The notes under the pieces: model-generated
What the model saw: only the letters and a program-made list of their open reading frames with translations
The model's database searches: none
Told to the model about the DNA's origin: nothing
Program-made: the position numbers and the translations under genes
Shown: positions 36,501-51,500 of the stretch, piece after piece
How the letters are laid out: each line of letters starts with the position of its first letter
Position numbering within the stretch: position 1 is the first letter of the stretch
Source of the DNA: Arctopsyche grandis
Lineage: Eukaryota > Arthropoda > Insecta > Trichoptera > Hydropsychidae
DNA length: 64,000 nt
Direction: 5' to 3'
Assembly: GCF_051622035.1 (NCBI RefSeq)
Contig: NC_135366.1
Coordinates: 10,191,001 to 10,255,000, forward strand

Positions 36501-39500
36501 AACACTTGTTGGTTGAATTATCATTAGATAACCAAAATTGTCACTTTTTCTTTTTTATTGTAATACAGTCATTTCCTTTCTCATACTTTTTTTCGTTTCT
36601 TTATTTTTTTTGTTCTGGTGAGGTTCTTTTCCAGCTAACTGAAGCCTTTTTATTTTACTAATTACACAAATTCAGTCGTAGATGAAACGACTCTGTAGAT
36701 ATAGCCTGGGTCGTACCACAGTGTTGCCAGAAAATAAAATAATAGAAAGAATATAATAAAACGCAGCGAATATGCTTTATTTATTTTATTTTATTAAAAG
36801 TAATAAATTACCGAGTTATTAAAGGGCGAAAATACACTGGGTAGTATGGGACGTCATGTGTCCTTAGCTTCCCGCTGTGACCATAGACAGTGGGTGTTCC
36901 ATTAACCGAATTCGGGAATACGTGCACGTACAGAATGCATATGTTTGGGAGGTCGCACGTGTATGCATATCCATATGCAACCGACAAGTTTCTCCTACAT
37001 TTATTCAAATATGGGATTCATTGCTGTCGATCACTGTCAAGCATGGATAAAATATCACCGAAAACACTCTAGGGGGTGATTTTTGAGACTGTGTACCATG
37101 TATATGGGCTAGGGGTGCAGCGTTTTTTTTTTTCAAAGTATCTAAATACACTTTTCACGTCCCACTCGGTGTGTTTTCCCCCCCAACGTTCTCCTTGGTT
37201 AATACCAACTGAATTTTATACTCAATCGTAAACTTCCCATAAATAGATTTCGCAAGAAATCAAATGCTTTTCCGTTCTTGCTGCAACGTTCCTGTGTTCG
37301 ACTTTATTCGTAACACGAACACCCGTATACATTGCACAGGTTTTAACTATTTAATTAAATCCTTGGATGAAATGTAAGATGAGAAATATTTTCGCCGAAA
37401 GATTTCATATATTTGTATTTTTTTAATTTATACTATGAAGCCTAACAGGTAACCCCAACGCGCTTCCTGGCCAGAAACATTGTACATTTGATACAAATAT
37501 TATTAGTATACAAAGTACATAAATATATATCAATTAATATCCACAGAGACATCTATGGTCAAATTTGTAAATTTGCAGCCTTTCATACAATTCTGCGAAA
37601 TTCGAGATTATTAAAAACCCGAGATTTTGCGAGAAAATGGATAAGGTTGCCAATTTGTTAGAACTGTTTCAATGAAAAGCAGATAAATTGGCAAACTCTG
37701 ATAGGAAACGTCGACCTGGAGTCACAAATCCAAGGTTTGACCAGCAGAAGCCAGTTTGATTTGAGCCCGTGACCACTCTGTTCAAAGCATTTTATGTTAA
37801 CCACTGGTCTATTCTACATGTCTTTCGATTCCGAAAGTAATGCTTATACCAGAAAATATTGTCAACCCCTGACGCAGACTGTGCCATCGCACAATTATGG
37901 AGTTCATCTCAATCGTCTAATTACTTATCATCTGCACTCAGTGCGGTTTTAAAAAAAAATAGGCTAAATATGCATTATACATTATGTTTTCTGAACACAT
38001 GTGTGTGTTTGTATATTTAGAAATGGTAAACATAATGCGGCAATGTTACCAAGGTGAGCGTGTTTGGTGTTAGGTTTAGTCTTCAACATGCTACCCATGT
38101 TATCGTTACATCTCAATTATGCTATTCGATTTACACAATTTATTCAAAATATGATTAATGTCTAATCAATATTTGAGGTTACACTTTGCAACCAATCAAC
38201 TCATATTACCAAACAGAAATAGAAATTGATTCGCATTGATACGGTAGCTGAACGGAAATATTATACTTTTTTTTTATTATGCTTTTAAATTACATACACA
38301 AATGCTTGCAAAACTTTGAGCTTTGTACTAAAAAATGTGATAAATACAACTTTGTACATCTTTTGTTTTATAACTATTTACGCATTCAAATATTGCAAAT
38401 GTTTATTTTTGTTTTTGTTTTACATTGAAAACATTTGAACATTTTTTTCATATTGGAGTATGATTTACATAATGTATGGACGTTTTTTTTACAATTTGAA
38501 TCGGCAAAAATTAATCTTTGTTTACAGGAAATGATTTAGTGATTGATGATTATTGGAATTTACGTATTATTTTCTTTTTTTGACTGAGATACGTTGAGCT
38601 ATCGCGAATTCCAAATTCAGCACTTGAAAACCCCAGCGGAACAGCTGATTCGAGTAAACAAAGTCCTATTTTGATAAGCCGCTTGCTCTAAAATCGTTAC
38701 GCACTAGATAAACGTACGCATGGCACACTTGAATCACAATTTCGCACTTGCGCAACATAAACCAGATTCTCACACTTGTTTACTAAGGCAATTACATGTC
38801 ACATCTAACGGAAAAACGATGCCCTGTACTATGTAGGAAACTGTGGCAAAGATGAATGAATGTCCTTGCGTTTTTATTATTTTTAGATAGTTACACATTT
38901 AGCTTCGCGTGTATATGTATAATACGTCTTTCCGCATTTCAATCAATTATGTAGTTGCATCTATTTAAATCATGAGTTCAATTTAAATAAATATAATTTT
39001 ATTACTACATATGTACATGTTATGATATGTCATAACAAAAAAAATGTTTATGATTGTTTTGTAATTGTGACTTTGTATTATTTTCATAATTTGAATGTTG
39101 ACTCGTGAAAGGATGAAGATACACATTATAAATACACTGTTATGTGTACATCAAAGATATTACATCAGTGGTTCTGTAATTTGAATAGTCTGTGGACCCT
39201 ACATTTCATAAAATTTCGGAAACCTTATATGTACAGTTCACTATAAATATGTACTATGAAAAATGATTTTTACTTTATCTATGTACGTAGTAACAATAGA
39301 TGAAATTTTGTGATCATGCGAAAATTCGAACTCGAGATTTTGACTGATTCGAACACAGAATCGATCACTGATCACGTTTTCATGATCTAGAAAAAATGTG
39401 TGTGTGTGTGTGTCGTGTGTATTTTGGGGATTTTTTGAACACCATTACTCCTATCGAACTGAAACTTAGTATCGGTTACTGAAATTCTTATCGATACGAG

Positions 39501-42500
39501 GTAAATTTTTAAGTTGACCGGAAATGGTACCTCCCCTTATACATAGGTGTCCTCTTTTTTTTAAAGTTTTTTAATTCAATTATCTCCCAAACCGCCAACC
39601 GAATCAGACTGAAATTTTTTTACATGTAATAGAAATTATAAATTTTACACCCTAATATTTTTATTATAAGACAAGTTCGTTATAATAAATTCGTACACAA
39701 TCAATTAATTAATATACATCAATATAAAATGAAGCATAAATTGTAAAAAGTCTCATAAAAAATGTAGATACATTACATTGTTACAGTCTAGGTGTACATT
39801 TCGTGTATTCATGAACATACTATTTTGTTCATAAAAGAACCAATCTGTTCATTAACAAACAAACTATGAGGCTTAATTATAAGTATTCACAATCGATTAT
39901 CCCATTTTCCACTATCTGGGTTGTAATATTTAATAATTTGTATATAAAATTATTATTTTGAATAAAAAATACCAATAATTTTATTTTACTACCGCCATCT
40001 ATGTTTAAAACTAATAAAAAAACGGTGGATAAACGTCAACAACTATCTCGCCGGGCAGATTTCAAACGCGTCTTACACGATATTTTTGCACCATCGTAAT
40101 GGCGGAGGATCCATTTACTTATATTGATGACCAAAATGAGCAATATGGCAAAGTATGAAAACGATCGGATAAGAGGCAAACTTTTTCCTTGAAGTAAAAC
40201 GTAAAGGAGGTATGTAAAAAATCAGCAGAAATGGGAATTATAGCAACGTTCTATTATGGTTTCCATAGGATTTTGACAGTTAAAAGTTTCTTGCGATACC
40301 CGATAGGAACAGTGGTGTTAGTGGAACAACGGGTTTCCAAATTATTTTTCAAAAAAATATTTTGAAAATATATACAATATATACATTTTTTTTTCGTCCA
40401 AGTCACTATTACACGAAAGTTTATTAAATTTTTAAATAACGGGTTTTCGAAAACTTGGTTTTTAACAATGGGTTTCCGGAAACCCATGGAAACCATTAGG
40501 GTGACACCACTGGATAGGAGTCTATTTGACTGTTAACACTTATACTAAAGAAAATAGTTCATGTATGGACAAACTAGTGTGTTCATGAAGGAACCAGAAT
40601 GGACACTTGGACTGTAACATATGTATACAGTCGGTGACCGTCACGAAAAGTCGAAAAATCGAAAATTTTCGTTTACCATGAATATATATGAAAAGCGGGT
40701 AGTATATATATCAGTGGCGTGCGGTAAAACTTTCTCCCCCCGTGGTACAGCCTCACTTAATTTGCGCGAGCAGGATACAAGGGGAACAGGCTTTTCCTCC
40801 CGTATCCTGCCCGCGCACATTAAGCAAGGCTGTACGACAAATAGAGAGAGAATTTCACCGCATGCCACTGATATATATTATATATACATACATACATAGT
40901 ACCGTTTACCATGCATACATTCTTTTAGATCTTTCGACTTGAGATCTTTGCTTTTTCGATCTTTCGATGTAGACCCATTATATTTTACCGGAAGGTCTGC
41001 TTAAGCAAGTCTGTGGTTGAACACGCTTTTGTTCATTTTTATCTTCAGGTTAATTTAATTTTAGACAAATTTGTATTATCTGTTTTATTGAAGCGAAATT
41101 TGTTGTGTCACATGCAGCTTAATGAGATTAACTTTCTTAAGACTGACAAATATTATATATGGCATCAATAACATCTTTGCTAAAGATAAAGAGAGATGAT
41201 AAATAAAAATTTGCTATAGTACAATAGATCCCCTACAATTGTTTCACTGATCCCCTTTTAAGAATTGCTTTATATACATACAATAACTGATTTTTTTTAT
41301 TTTCAGATACTATGGTTCATTATTGGCGGCCTAGTTTGCGCTTTAATTATCTTACTATCCCTATTTTATAAGAAAGTTAGGAAAAAAGGTGAGTCCGTAG
41401 CCTTTTTTTGTTATTATTTGCTATTGATTATCAAGTTTAACCCGACTGTATTTTGTGCTCATAGATGTAGTACAAGCTGAAGGAATATCAATGACACACA
41501 CGGGAGATGGATCCCGCCCTCGCTTTCGTAAACGGGATAAAATGCTATTTTATGGTCGTCGTATGCTCCGCAAAGTCAAATCGATCTCAGGTGCCGGGCA
41601 AGGAAGGAAAAGACGCGCCGTTATGCGATTCGCAAGAAGACTGCTACAACTCAAAAAAGAGCAAGCACCAACACAGCTTAAGGTCATTGTTTATATATGT
41701 GGTTTATCTTAAGCTAATATTGTTTTGTCAATTACAAACGATTATGAACTTGATCATTATATAGACATATATGTAGTTTGTAACTAAGTATACATTTATT
41801 TTGATTTTAGGTTCTTGAACCTCCAGCTGAATATCTGGAAGAAGATATATCTAATGATGAGCGAATGCCATCCGATGCCCTCTACATGCTTCATTCTATT
41901 AGGGTTTTCGGACACTTTGAGAAACCAGTTTTCTTAAAGCTGTGTAAACACACTGAGATTCTCAACGTGCTTGCTGGAAGTTTTCTTTTCAAAATAGGTA
42001 ATATATTATTGCTTCTGCATGTAAAAAAAGCATTCCCAAGTTTTACATTTTTTTTATTATTATTATTAGGTGATGCTGATGAAAATGTATATGTGGTGCA
42101 AAGTGGAAGAATAAATGTTTTCATAACATCATCAGAAGGTACAGCACTGTCATTAAAAATTGTTCGTGCTGGAGAGAGTGTCACATCTTTACTTAGTTTT
42201 ACTGATGTTTTAACGGTATGTATATATATTTTATTTTTATCAATCGTCATTTGATTTTCCTTCAATTGGCAACGAATATCTTGATATATGATTTCAGGGC
42301 CATCCTCATCCATATAAAACTGTAAGTGCCAAAGCGATGGAAGATTCTCAAGTCATTCGACTTCCAATGGCAGCATTTCAAGAAGTGTTTCATGAATATC
42401 CCGATATATTTGTCAGAGTAATGCAGGTACTGCCAATTAAAAACTTATTACACATTGTATGTACTACATATGTACATATATCTGAATAATTTTATTCTGG

Positions 42501-45500
42501 ATCTGTTTTAGATCATCATGGTTCGACTTCAACGTGTTACATTTACAGCACTGCATCAGTATTTGGGATTAAGTGCTGAATTAGTCAATCCGGTAATTTA
42601 TATGATTCTCTATTTTTATAGTTATATACTATTTTACATATCAAAAATAATGTAGAAAATCGACGAGTATTTTAATTCCTATTCATTTGTAGGGTAGAGA
42701 TAGTAGGAAAAGAACATCCATGTTTGCTAACTCTCCCCAAAAAGCACGTGGAAGTGCCAGTGGTCCTAAAGACATGGACCTTATGACCGAAACATTTTCA
42801 CCAGCTGATTGTAGTCCTAGAGATTCATCTAACTTAGTATGTCTTTCATTACATTAGAAATTCATTTATAAAGATTTTGTGCGTAGCACGTTCTATATTT
42901 TATTTTATTTGTAGGAATTCCAATCACTTAATTTACAACGATCAAAACAATCTGATTTGGTGGCTGATACGAATTCGGGTACAACCCTGGTAAAAATATT
43001 ATTATTTTACGTATTATTGCCAAATATTAATATTAAATTAAGAATTCTATTTTTTTTAAATAAATATTTTGACTTAATATGTATTATTTGTAATTATTTA
43101 ATGCCTTAGTACCCACCTGATGTTCAACCATCCAACGCTTCAACCAAACCAATGTCAACTGGAAGACGAACAACAAACCCACCGTGCAATGAATCTATGG
43201 ATGAACAAGCACTTGTCAATATAGCTACGGAAGCTTTCGTTAAAGAGCTTGGACTCGAAGACGATACTCTTCTCCGAGGAGGACATGTTCAGATCAAAGA
43301 AATTTCTAGTGGGACGTATCTTATGAAAGAAGAAAGCCAAAAAGTAAGGCAAACGTTTACTTCTATATGAATATCAATTATTAGAAAGTACTGCATGAAT
43401 CGTGTTTTATGTAATTTTAGGATGTCGCTTTGGTATACCTTTTATCGGGTACTTTGATAGTTTCACAAAAAATGGCAGAAGGTGATGCCGAGGTCCATAT
43501 GTTCACAGCTTTTCCAGGTTTTAATTTACAGTTCAAACGTTCTTTTTATTTTATATTATTATCTACATCATTTATAATTCCAATGCAAATGCTTTCAGGT
43601 GAAGTGGTCGGAGGTTTGGCGGTATTGACTGGAGAGCCTAGTTTCTTTACAATTAGAGCAAAACATTTTTCAAGAATCGGACTTCTATCTAAAAATTCTG
43701 TATATAAGTATGTTATCATCGTGAATTTTCAACTAAATATGTACTAAATTTATCACATTCTGATTCTATACTTGTATAATTTTTGTTCTGCATAGTATAA
43801 TGCGAGACCGTCCCATAGTAGTGCTACACATCGCCGACACGGTCATTAAAAGGCTATCTCCATTTGTAAGACAGGTTGATTTTGCTCTCGATTGGGTAAG
43901 ATATTTGAAATGTAATCAAATATGTTTAGTCAAACTTTTATATTCATTGAATTTAAATTTTATAGGTATTCTTAGAATCAGGTAGAGCAGTATATAGACA
44001 AGGTGAAGATTCTGACTCTACTTTTATCGTATTAAGCGGTAGATTAAGATCAGTTATTACGCATCCTAATGGTAAAAAAGAGCTAGTAGGCGAATATGGC
44101 AAGGGTGATCTTGTGGGAATTGTGCGTACTGTTGTTATTCGTTAATGCAAATATTCAGATAGCGTTATTAATACAGATCATTTATATCAAAATTTAGGTT
44201 GAAATGGTGACTCAAACAAAACGTAGCACAACAGTTATGGCTGTAAGAGATTCTGAATTAGCAAAATTACCAGAAGGACTTTTCAACGCAATCAAACTCA
44301 GATTTCCTGTTGTTGTAACCCGACTTATAAATTTATTGGGACATAGAATTTTAGGTAAAACTTTTAATATTTAACATTGAATTAGATTATTTCCATAATA
44401 TTTATTAAATTTTAATAAACCCTTAACAGGTTCCTGGCAAAAACCTAGTCATACTATAGGACACGCAAACGCTGCAGTCGATACTCGACACACTCAATTG
44501 AATTTTTCTACTGTTGCTATTGTGCCAGTTAGTGACGATGTCCCACTCACTGCCTTTACATATGAATTGTATCATTCTCTTTCATCCATCGGTAAATTCC
44601 CATCCATATATACTACATAAATTTATTATACTGTACCCTTACGTGGATTAATGGTGCTGATGTTGCAAATTCATATATTTATATATATAAACGCACCCAA
44701 AATTTCAATTTTGGCAAACACATACATATGAATCATAAAAATCTCGAACATTATAACTGTAATAATGCTGCAGAGGCACCATTGCACTATTTTCATTACT
44801 AAATTTGATGATCCACGTGAGGGTTAATGCTTGATTGCCAATTTTTCCCAAGGTTCGACGTTACGTTTAACGTCTGACGTCATCAGAAAAATGCTAGGTA
44901 ATACAATAATGGATCCAAATAATGAATACCGTCTGAGTTCTTGGTTAGCTCAACAAGAGGACAAACATAAAGTAAGTACTGTATGTGGTATCATTAAATC
45001 ATATCAAATTTAATATTCAACATAACGCATACAATGACTGTTTCAACAAATTTGTTTGCAACGTCGACAAAATACATGTAATTTGGAATATAATATTGTA
45101 GGTATCTTTGTATCAATGTGACCCGGGATTTACACAATGGACGCAGAGATGTGTAAGACAAGCCGATTGTATTTTAATTGTAGGTCTCGGTGATAAGCCA
45201 CCCAGTATTGGAAAGGTATTTTATTATTGTGAAGTGATGATTATATGATATTTTTCCACGTGACATTTTTCCATATGAAATATTATAGATTGAAAAAGAA
45301 ATAGAAAGATTAGCAATACGCACACAAAAAGAACTAGTATTATTGCACCGTGAAGGTGGACCTCGTCCTCGTGGAACCGTCGAATGGCTCAATATGCGTG
45401 CTTGGGTCTCGTCACATCATCATATATTATGTCAGAATAGAATGTTCACGCGTAAAAGTCAATATAGAATAGTAAGTTGGTAGGTGAAGCAATTACTACC

Positions 45501-48500
45501 ACATCTGAAACTGAAATTTTATTAAACGTTTCATTTTGATTGTAGTGTGAATTATATAACAAAGTACTCATGTCCGAAGCGTCGGTGCATTCAGATTTCT
45601 CGAGGCTCGCTAGATGGTTGACGGGAACTTCTGTCGGTCTTGTACTCGGCGGTGGTGGTGCACGCGGAGCTGCTCACGTCGGAATGATACGTGCCATTCA
45701 GGTATTAATATAGATTAAGTTATGGCTTGTGCTGTTTTCACATTGAAAATGTATTAATATTTTATCGTGCACTGTTTAGGAAGCTGGTATTCCTATTGAT
45801 ATGGTCGGCGGAGTTAGTATTGGTGCTTTTATGGGGGCCTTGTGGTGTAGTGAAAAGAATATCACGACCGTTACACAAAAAGCTAGAGAGTGGTCCAAGG
45901 TGAACAATTTAATAATTCATTATTAATTAATGAGAATTTTTGTATTGGTATGATATTAATGTGTGTGGAACTATTTGAATTGTTCAGAAAATGACCCAAT
46001 GGGGTAGACAATTGCTTGATCTCACATACCCGGCGACTTCTATGTTTTCTGGTCGTCATTTTAATTCTACGATAAAAGGAACGTTTAACGACACCCACAT
46101 AGAAGATTTATGGTTACCATATTTTACCGTTACCACTGATATAACTGCTAGTTGTATGAGAATACATCGTCATGGTAAGTTTTTTCTTTATTGTTATATA
46201 AATACTTCTTTTGTTCCTTCTATACTCAACAAATGTCTTATTGTCAACAATGTTGTATTAAACGCTTTATTTTGCAATATTCGATTAACTGTATAATTTT
46301 TATCATCAGTTAGTTAAAAATTGCAATATGTCCGAATGTTATTTCCGATCAACAATTTTTCTATTTGTTGAATTGAAGCATACATATGTGTAATATGCAC
46401 TGTTATATATTTGGTGGCATTCAAGTTTTGACTCTTTTCCTATGTTTAAATTTACATTCCGGCAAACCGATCATACATACATCTTGCAAAGAGTATATAA
46501 ACATATACACTGTCGATCATTTTGCTCTACCTTTTTTTTCTTGTTTATTTTTCACCACAGGGTGCCTGCATGTTAAATTGGGTATATTTTTCCTATTAAA
46601 TTCAACCTTTGAGTCACTGATTAAATATTCTTGCCCAGTAGTCTTTAACCCTTTTAATACCACGGGGCCGATTTATCGGCACTGGTATATGCGAAAAATC
46701 CCTGTTTTCGAACGCATTTTGACACTATATATTTTTTTATTTACTATCGGCGTAAATTGTTAATTTTAAAGCTTTCTTTATTGCATATTCAAGGATTTTA
46801 TTGCATGTCCGAATAAGCATTTCGCCATAACGACAGCATTCCAATAGCTTGCAGGATAAACAATGTTTATTTTTAGAATTCGTATTTACAAATAATATTC
46901 ATAATAATTACTTCAAAAGTCGTCCAACATTTAAACTCAAAAATTATCATTTTGTATTAATTTATTTGCTCTACCATTTTTATATATACTAAATAATAAC
47001 TGATCTACAATTTTTTGTGATCTCAACCTTATGATGTATAGTGTAATAAGTAATATTTGAGCTGTTATAATTGAAAGAGGCATAATTCCACTTTTCTTTA
47101 TTTCGATAAATATCTTGTGTTTAACAGTATTTAAAAATTCTGGTGGCCTATAAAACGTTTATTCTGCTCTTCTAAGATTCTGGACATATCGAATTGAAAG
47201 AAGTGATAACAATTCGTGAATTAGGTCAAACAGAAATAGTGTTTTTGGAACTGAAAATTGGACTTCTGCCACTTTCAAATATAACGGCTCAAATATTACT
47301 TATTACACTATACATCATGGAGATGACATCACAAAAAGATTAATATCGAGAATTGAGATAAATAATAAAGTAAAGAATACTTCTTTTTTCGAAAATATGC
47401 CTTGGGATTCTTCGCATGTACCTAGCAAAATGGCTTGGGATTAAAAGGGTTAATGAATATTGTTATGTATTTTTTAATCGTATATATGTTACAGCCCAAG
47501 TGTTCGTTCGGTTCGTTAGTGTATTAACAAACTAGTATGTTCGCGAATGAACGAAATGTACACTTGTACTGTATCATATACACATTATATTTGGCAAGTT
47601 GATTCACATACATATACCAAAACACAACCTTTCAAATTACATCGATATTTAAACGTCAATTCAATTCACAATTACATGTTCGCAATACGATTTATTTCTT
47701 TTGTTTGTCATCTTTAATCATTTTTGTTTATTATTTATCATAAAATTAACGTAGTTGGAAATTCTTACACTGTTCTGCATTTTGTTGTTCATTATTGAAT
47801 GTAGTTACTTGTTTGTGTTGTGAATGATTTCATCAATGTGTTGGTTAGCTTTATGTTTTTATTATAAGTCTTGGTCATCTCATGAAATACAATATCTAAT
47901 TTTAAATGATTTCTTGCATAAGATGTATTAAATTGTACATAATATAAGATAGATACCATATTTTGTTCCTGGTACATATTGGATACTGTGTATTTGTGTA
48001 AATAAGGGATTTCAGATGAAATAATTTGCATTATCATCACTAACTACTATTTGATTTGAAATGGTTTTTATCTTGAGCGTTCTTCAAATTCGTAATACAT
48101 ATTAAAGTATCAATGTTTCTATCATCCATTTTCAAACAAAATATTTTGTCTCTTGTATAACACACAACATTTACTCGTACACTATAATACTTGACCGTTG
48201 CTAAATGTTTGCTTCAAGTTTAATATTAATAACCATATTTACCATCCAGAAACTGGTACAGTGTAATAATCAATAAAAAAAATCCCGGATCTTATTATAT
48301 GTAGTTAACCAGAATATTTCAAACTGTACAAATATGTAAGTAAAAATGTCTCCTGCGGAAAAAAGAAACATGTTTTTAGTGTCTTCCAATGATTCTAGGA
48401 TAAAAAGTAAACTATTTCATACAATTAATAAACTTAACATTCTTCACATTCATGGTTCCTTGAATTGAATCCCTCCTCACTCAATTTGTATGGATATTTC

Positions 48501-51500
48501 ATTGGAATAGTTTTCTATTAAGAAACTTGCGCACCACCGACTTTTACTATAAGTGTAAAAATATTTGCATCAATATCCTTTGCTATCTATTTAAATTATT
48601 ATATTTCAATTTTTTCCTCGATTTTTATACACACATTTTAATTTTCCTTTTATATTCCAAATGAATTAATAGAGCGATGAAAGCGTGGAGGGATGTACAG
48701 ACTACATAATCTATTTTTCTTTTCTTTTATAAATTTAATGAACATAATCGATTTTGTAATTCCAGCATCATGACTTTATAAAACAGCAGTTTTTGTAAAT
48801 CTATCGAATATCAATAAATTCTAATTATTTCATAATAAAAAAACATATATCAGCATTGCTTGTGATTGGTTTTCATTTGTAATAAAAGCCCAGAATTAAT
48901 GTGTGTATAATATACATTTTTGTTTTTTGCACATATGTATATATTATATATATATATTTTTTTTTTTTTTACAAAACCATCAAAAAGTGGTGCACATCTT
49001 TTTTTTATTCACTTTTTTGTAGCGTTAATAACAACTCAACAGAATGAGAGGTATTTATTGCAATTTCTTTTTTTTTTTTTTCGTTAATAAGAATACTATT
49101 TATAAGAATACTCATTTTTGTGTTGCATCGTAATTATGTATTTTACTTTCACATAATTTTATTTTCTTCAAATTATAAAACATTTGCACAAATATGAGAT
49201 TGAATTATAAATTTTATCTTAATAACTGAATTTATTTGACTTTTTAGCTCAAATTTACACAATGCTAATTATTGCAATAAATCTTAATTTTGCTCTTTTA
49301 TATATTTTGTAGAAAAATTTACTTTGAATAGTTTTATTCTTAATTTACTAATAATACGACTTTTTTTTTTTTTATTCAATATACAAAATTAATCGTTGAA
49401 TTACCACATTCAATTTAGTTCAAGTTCGGTGCAGGTGAATGAAAGATTGATGGGAGAATAGTCAGAAAATTACATAAAACCACGTTTATTCCTCAATTAC
49501 TTTGAACCCAAAACCCTTTTGTAAGAAAACCCACTACACAAGAGTTTATAATATTGTGTGCTCCCTTTAATTCTGGATTTCAATGAACAATGGTCTACGA
49601 TTACACTATCTACTAACATAAAATTAAAAAAATTAGTTTTAGCAGCTCACTGTATGCTACAAAGAATAATCAATAGCTTTTTAACAAATTAGATGCTTTT
49701 TTTTTAATGGTATTCATGAAATGACCTTTGTATGATACTTGTGATTTCATTTTGATGTGCTTTTTGTGTACAAATAAATACATACATATATTATATACGG
49801 TGAAACTTATTTAATTAATGCGTATACATCAGTTTATGTATATTATAAAATGATATATTTCACTGTATGTATTATACTACAATTGTTATTAATGTTTGTG
49901 ATCGTTTGTTTTTGTATATTACACTTTGTGATCTGTGTGTTTTCAGATATATCTACATTTAATAATTAAATTTTATATATATATATATGTACATTCCAAA
50001 AGATCACAATAACTACTAGCACCTATTTGTATATATGTAGAGTAATCTTTTTTACTTTATTTTAACTTGCTTTCTGTTGTAAAATTAACAACTTAACTTC
50101 TATTGCTTAATTAACAATAACTCGTGAGTATATTATAGACTGGTTGAAAACAATATATGTAGTCAAACATATATCAAGGCTCATTTAGAAGTAAAGGAGG
50201 CGTTATACGTTGGATATTTGTGACTTGGATAGTTGACAAATATCCAAGTCTGACCAGCAGCACTACAGAAATACTTCCGAATAAATTATTTTCAATCGAA
50301 GTTAACTCGAGAACCGCTCAGTGATTAACATTAACGCAACCACCAAACAAAATATGTAAATATACATGTGTATCCAAAAATTATGGTTTATAAAATGAAC
50401 AGTGAAAACTATTCAAGACAATATTGAGAGGAGTTATTTTAAATATCAATACTAGATAGTGTTAATGAAAATGTATTGAACCAATTTTATTTAGTATACT
50501 TGTTATAAACGTGAAACTAATATTTTATTCATAATCGATTTATTTTATAAAAATATAAGCTTTATATCGTTCCAGTCAATAATATGCTCATCATGCTAAT
50601 GTAGACTTTCAGCTACACCCTTAGATCAGCGCTCTGCAACTTTAGAATGTATGTACAAATATACGTTAATTCAGGGGTGATATTAATTCTACATTTTTGT
50701 GTGTATTAACTACATACTATTGTAAACAAAACAATACTTTAAAACGGCTAGCCGTTTTATCGACTTTTCATAATTGAGATATATGTAATGTTGCATAGTA
50801 CGAGAGTTGCGTAGCGGTGTTAAAAGTTCTTACATTATAATAAGGCCTGTATTTATATGGTCGGTTACTAATTCCTCTTTTCGGTCAGTAAATTAAATAA
50901 GTTGTCAGTTAGTATCATAAATGGTTTGTAATTAATTTAAATAATCAGTAATTTATATAAAAGGTTAGTATTTTAAGTCAGTGATTCAAAAGAAGGAAAC
51001 TCACATGAACAGTTAAGAGGGCTGGACACCAGCGCCTTGTCCATACAAACGTATTAGACTTCTCCCTTCCTCAATTATGGCACTAGAGAAACTATTTTTT
51101 AATATGCTATGGATATCCACCATTGGGATGCATCTATCGTTTTATTTTTTTGATTAGTTATTTTTTATAGGAGCTAGGAGCCGCCAAACATCTATAAAAT
51201 CGCCTCTTTTTTACACCCACGAAAAGAGTCCAGCGTGCTTATTTAACAGTCGATTTAAAAAAAAATACGCGCATAGTTGCACAGAAAACATCTTTCTCAT
51301 ACCGATGATGATTTTTTTTTTTAAAATTGGTCCAGTTTTGGAGGAGAAAATAGGAGAATACGAAACCTCGATTTTGTCGATTTAAAATACGTATTATCTG
51401 GTTGAAGCGAAACTGTCGCATTCACTCAATATATATATCGAAGAAAGGAACGGCAACAAAATTAAGGTTCTGGGTGTACAACCCTCTTAATGATGTTTCT

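Larger units (their letters stand above)
33546..41306. other. Proposed first intron of swiss cheese
   Basis: This 7.8 kb region holds a (CACTCCA)n-like tandem repeat at about 33605-33640, a solo LTR at 35455, a SINE at 37649, a TG-rich microsatellite near 39397, a nest of DNA transposon remnants at 39784-40980, and otherwise AT-rich sequence with no recognisable gene. Confidence 0.5.
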
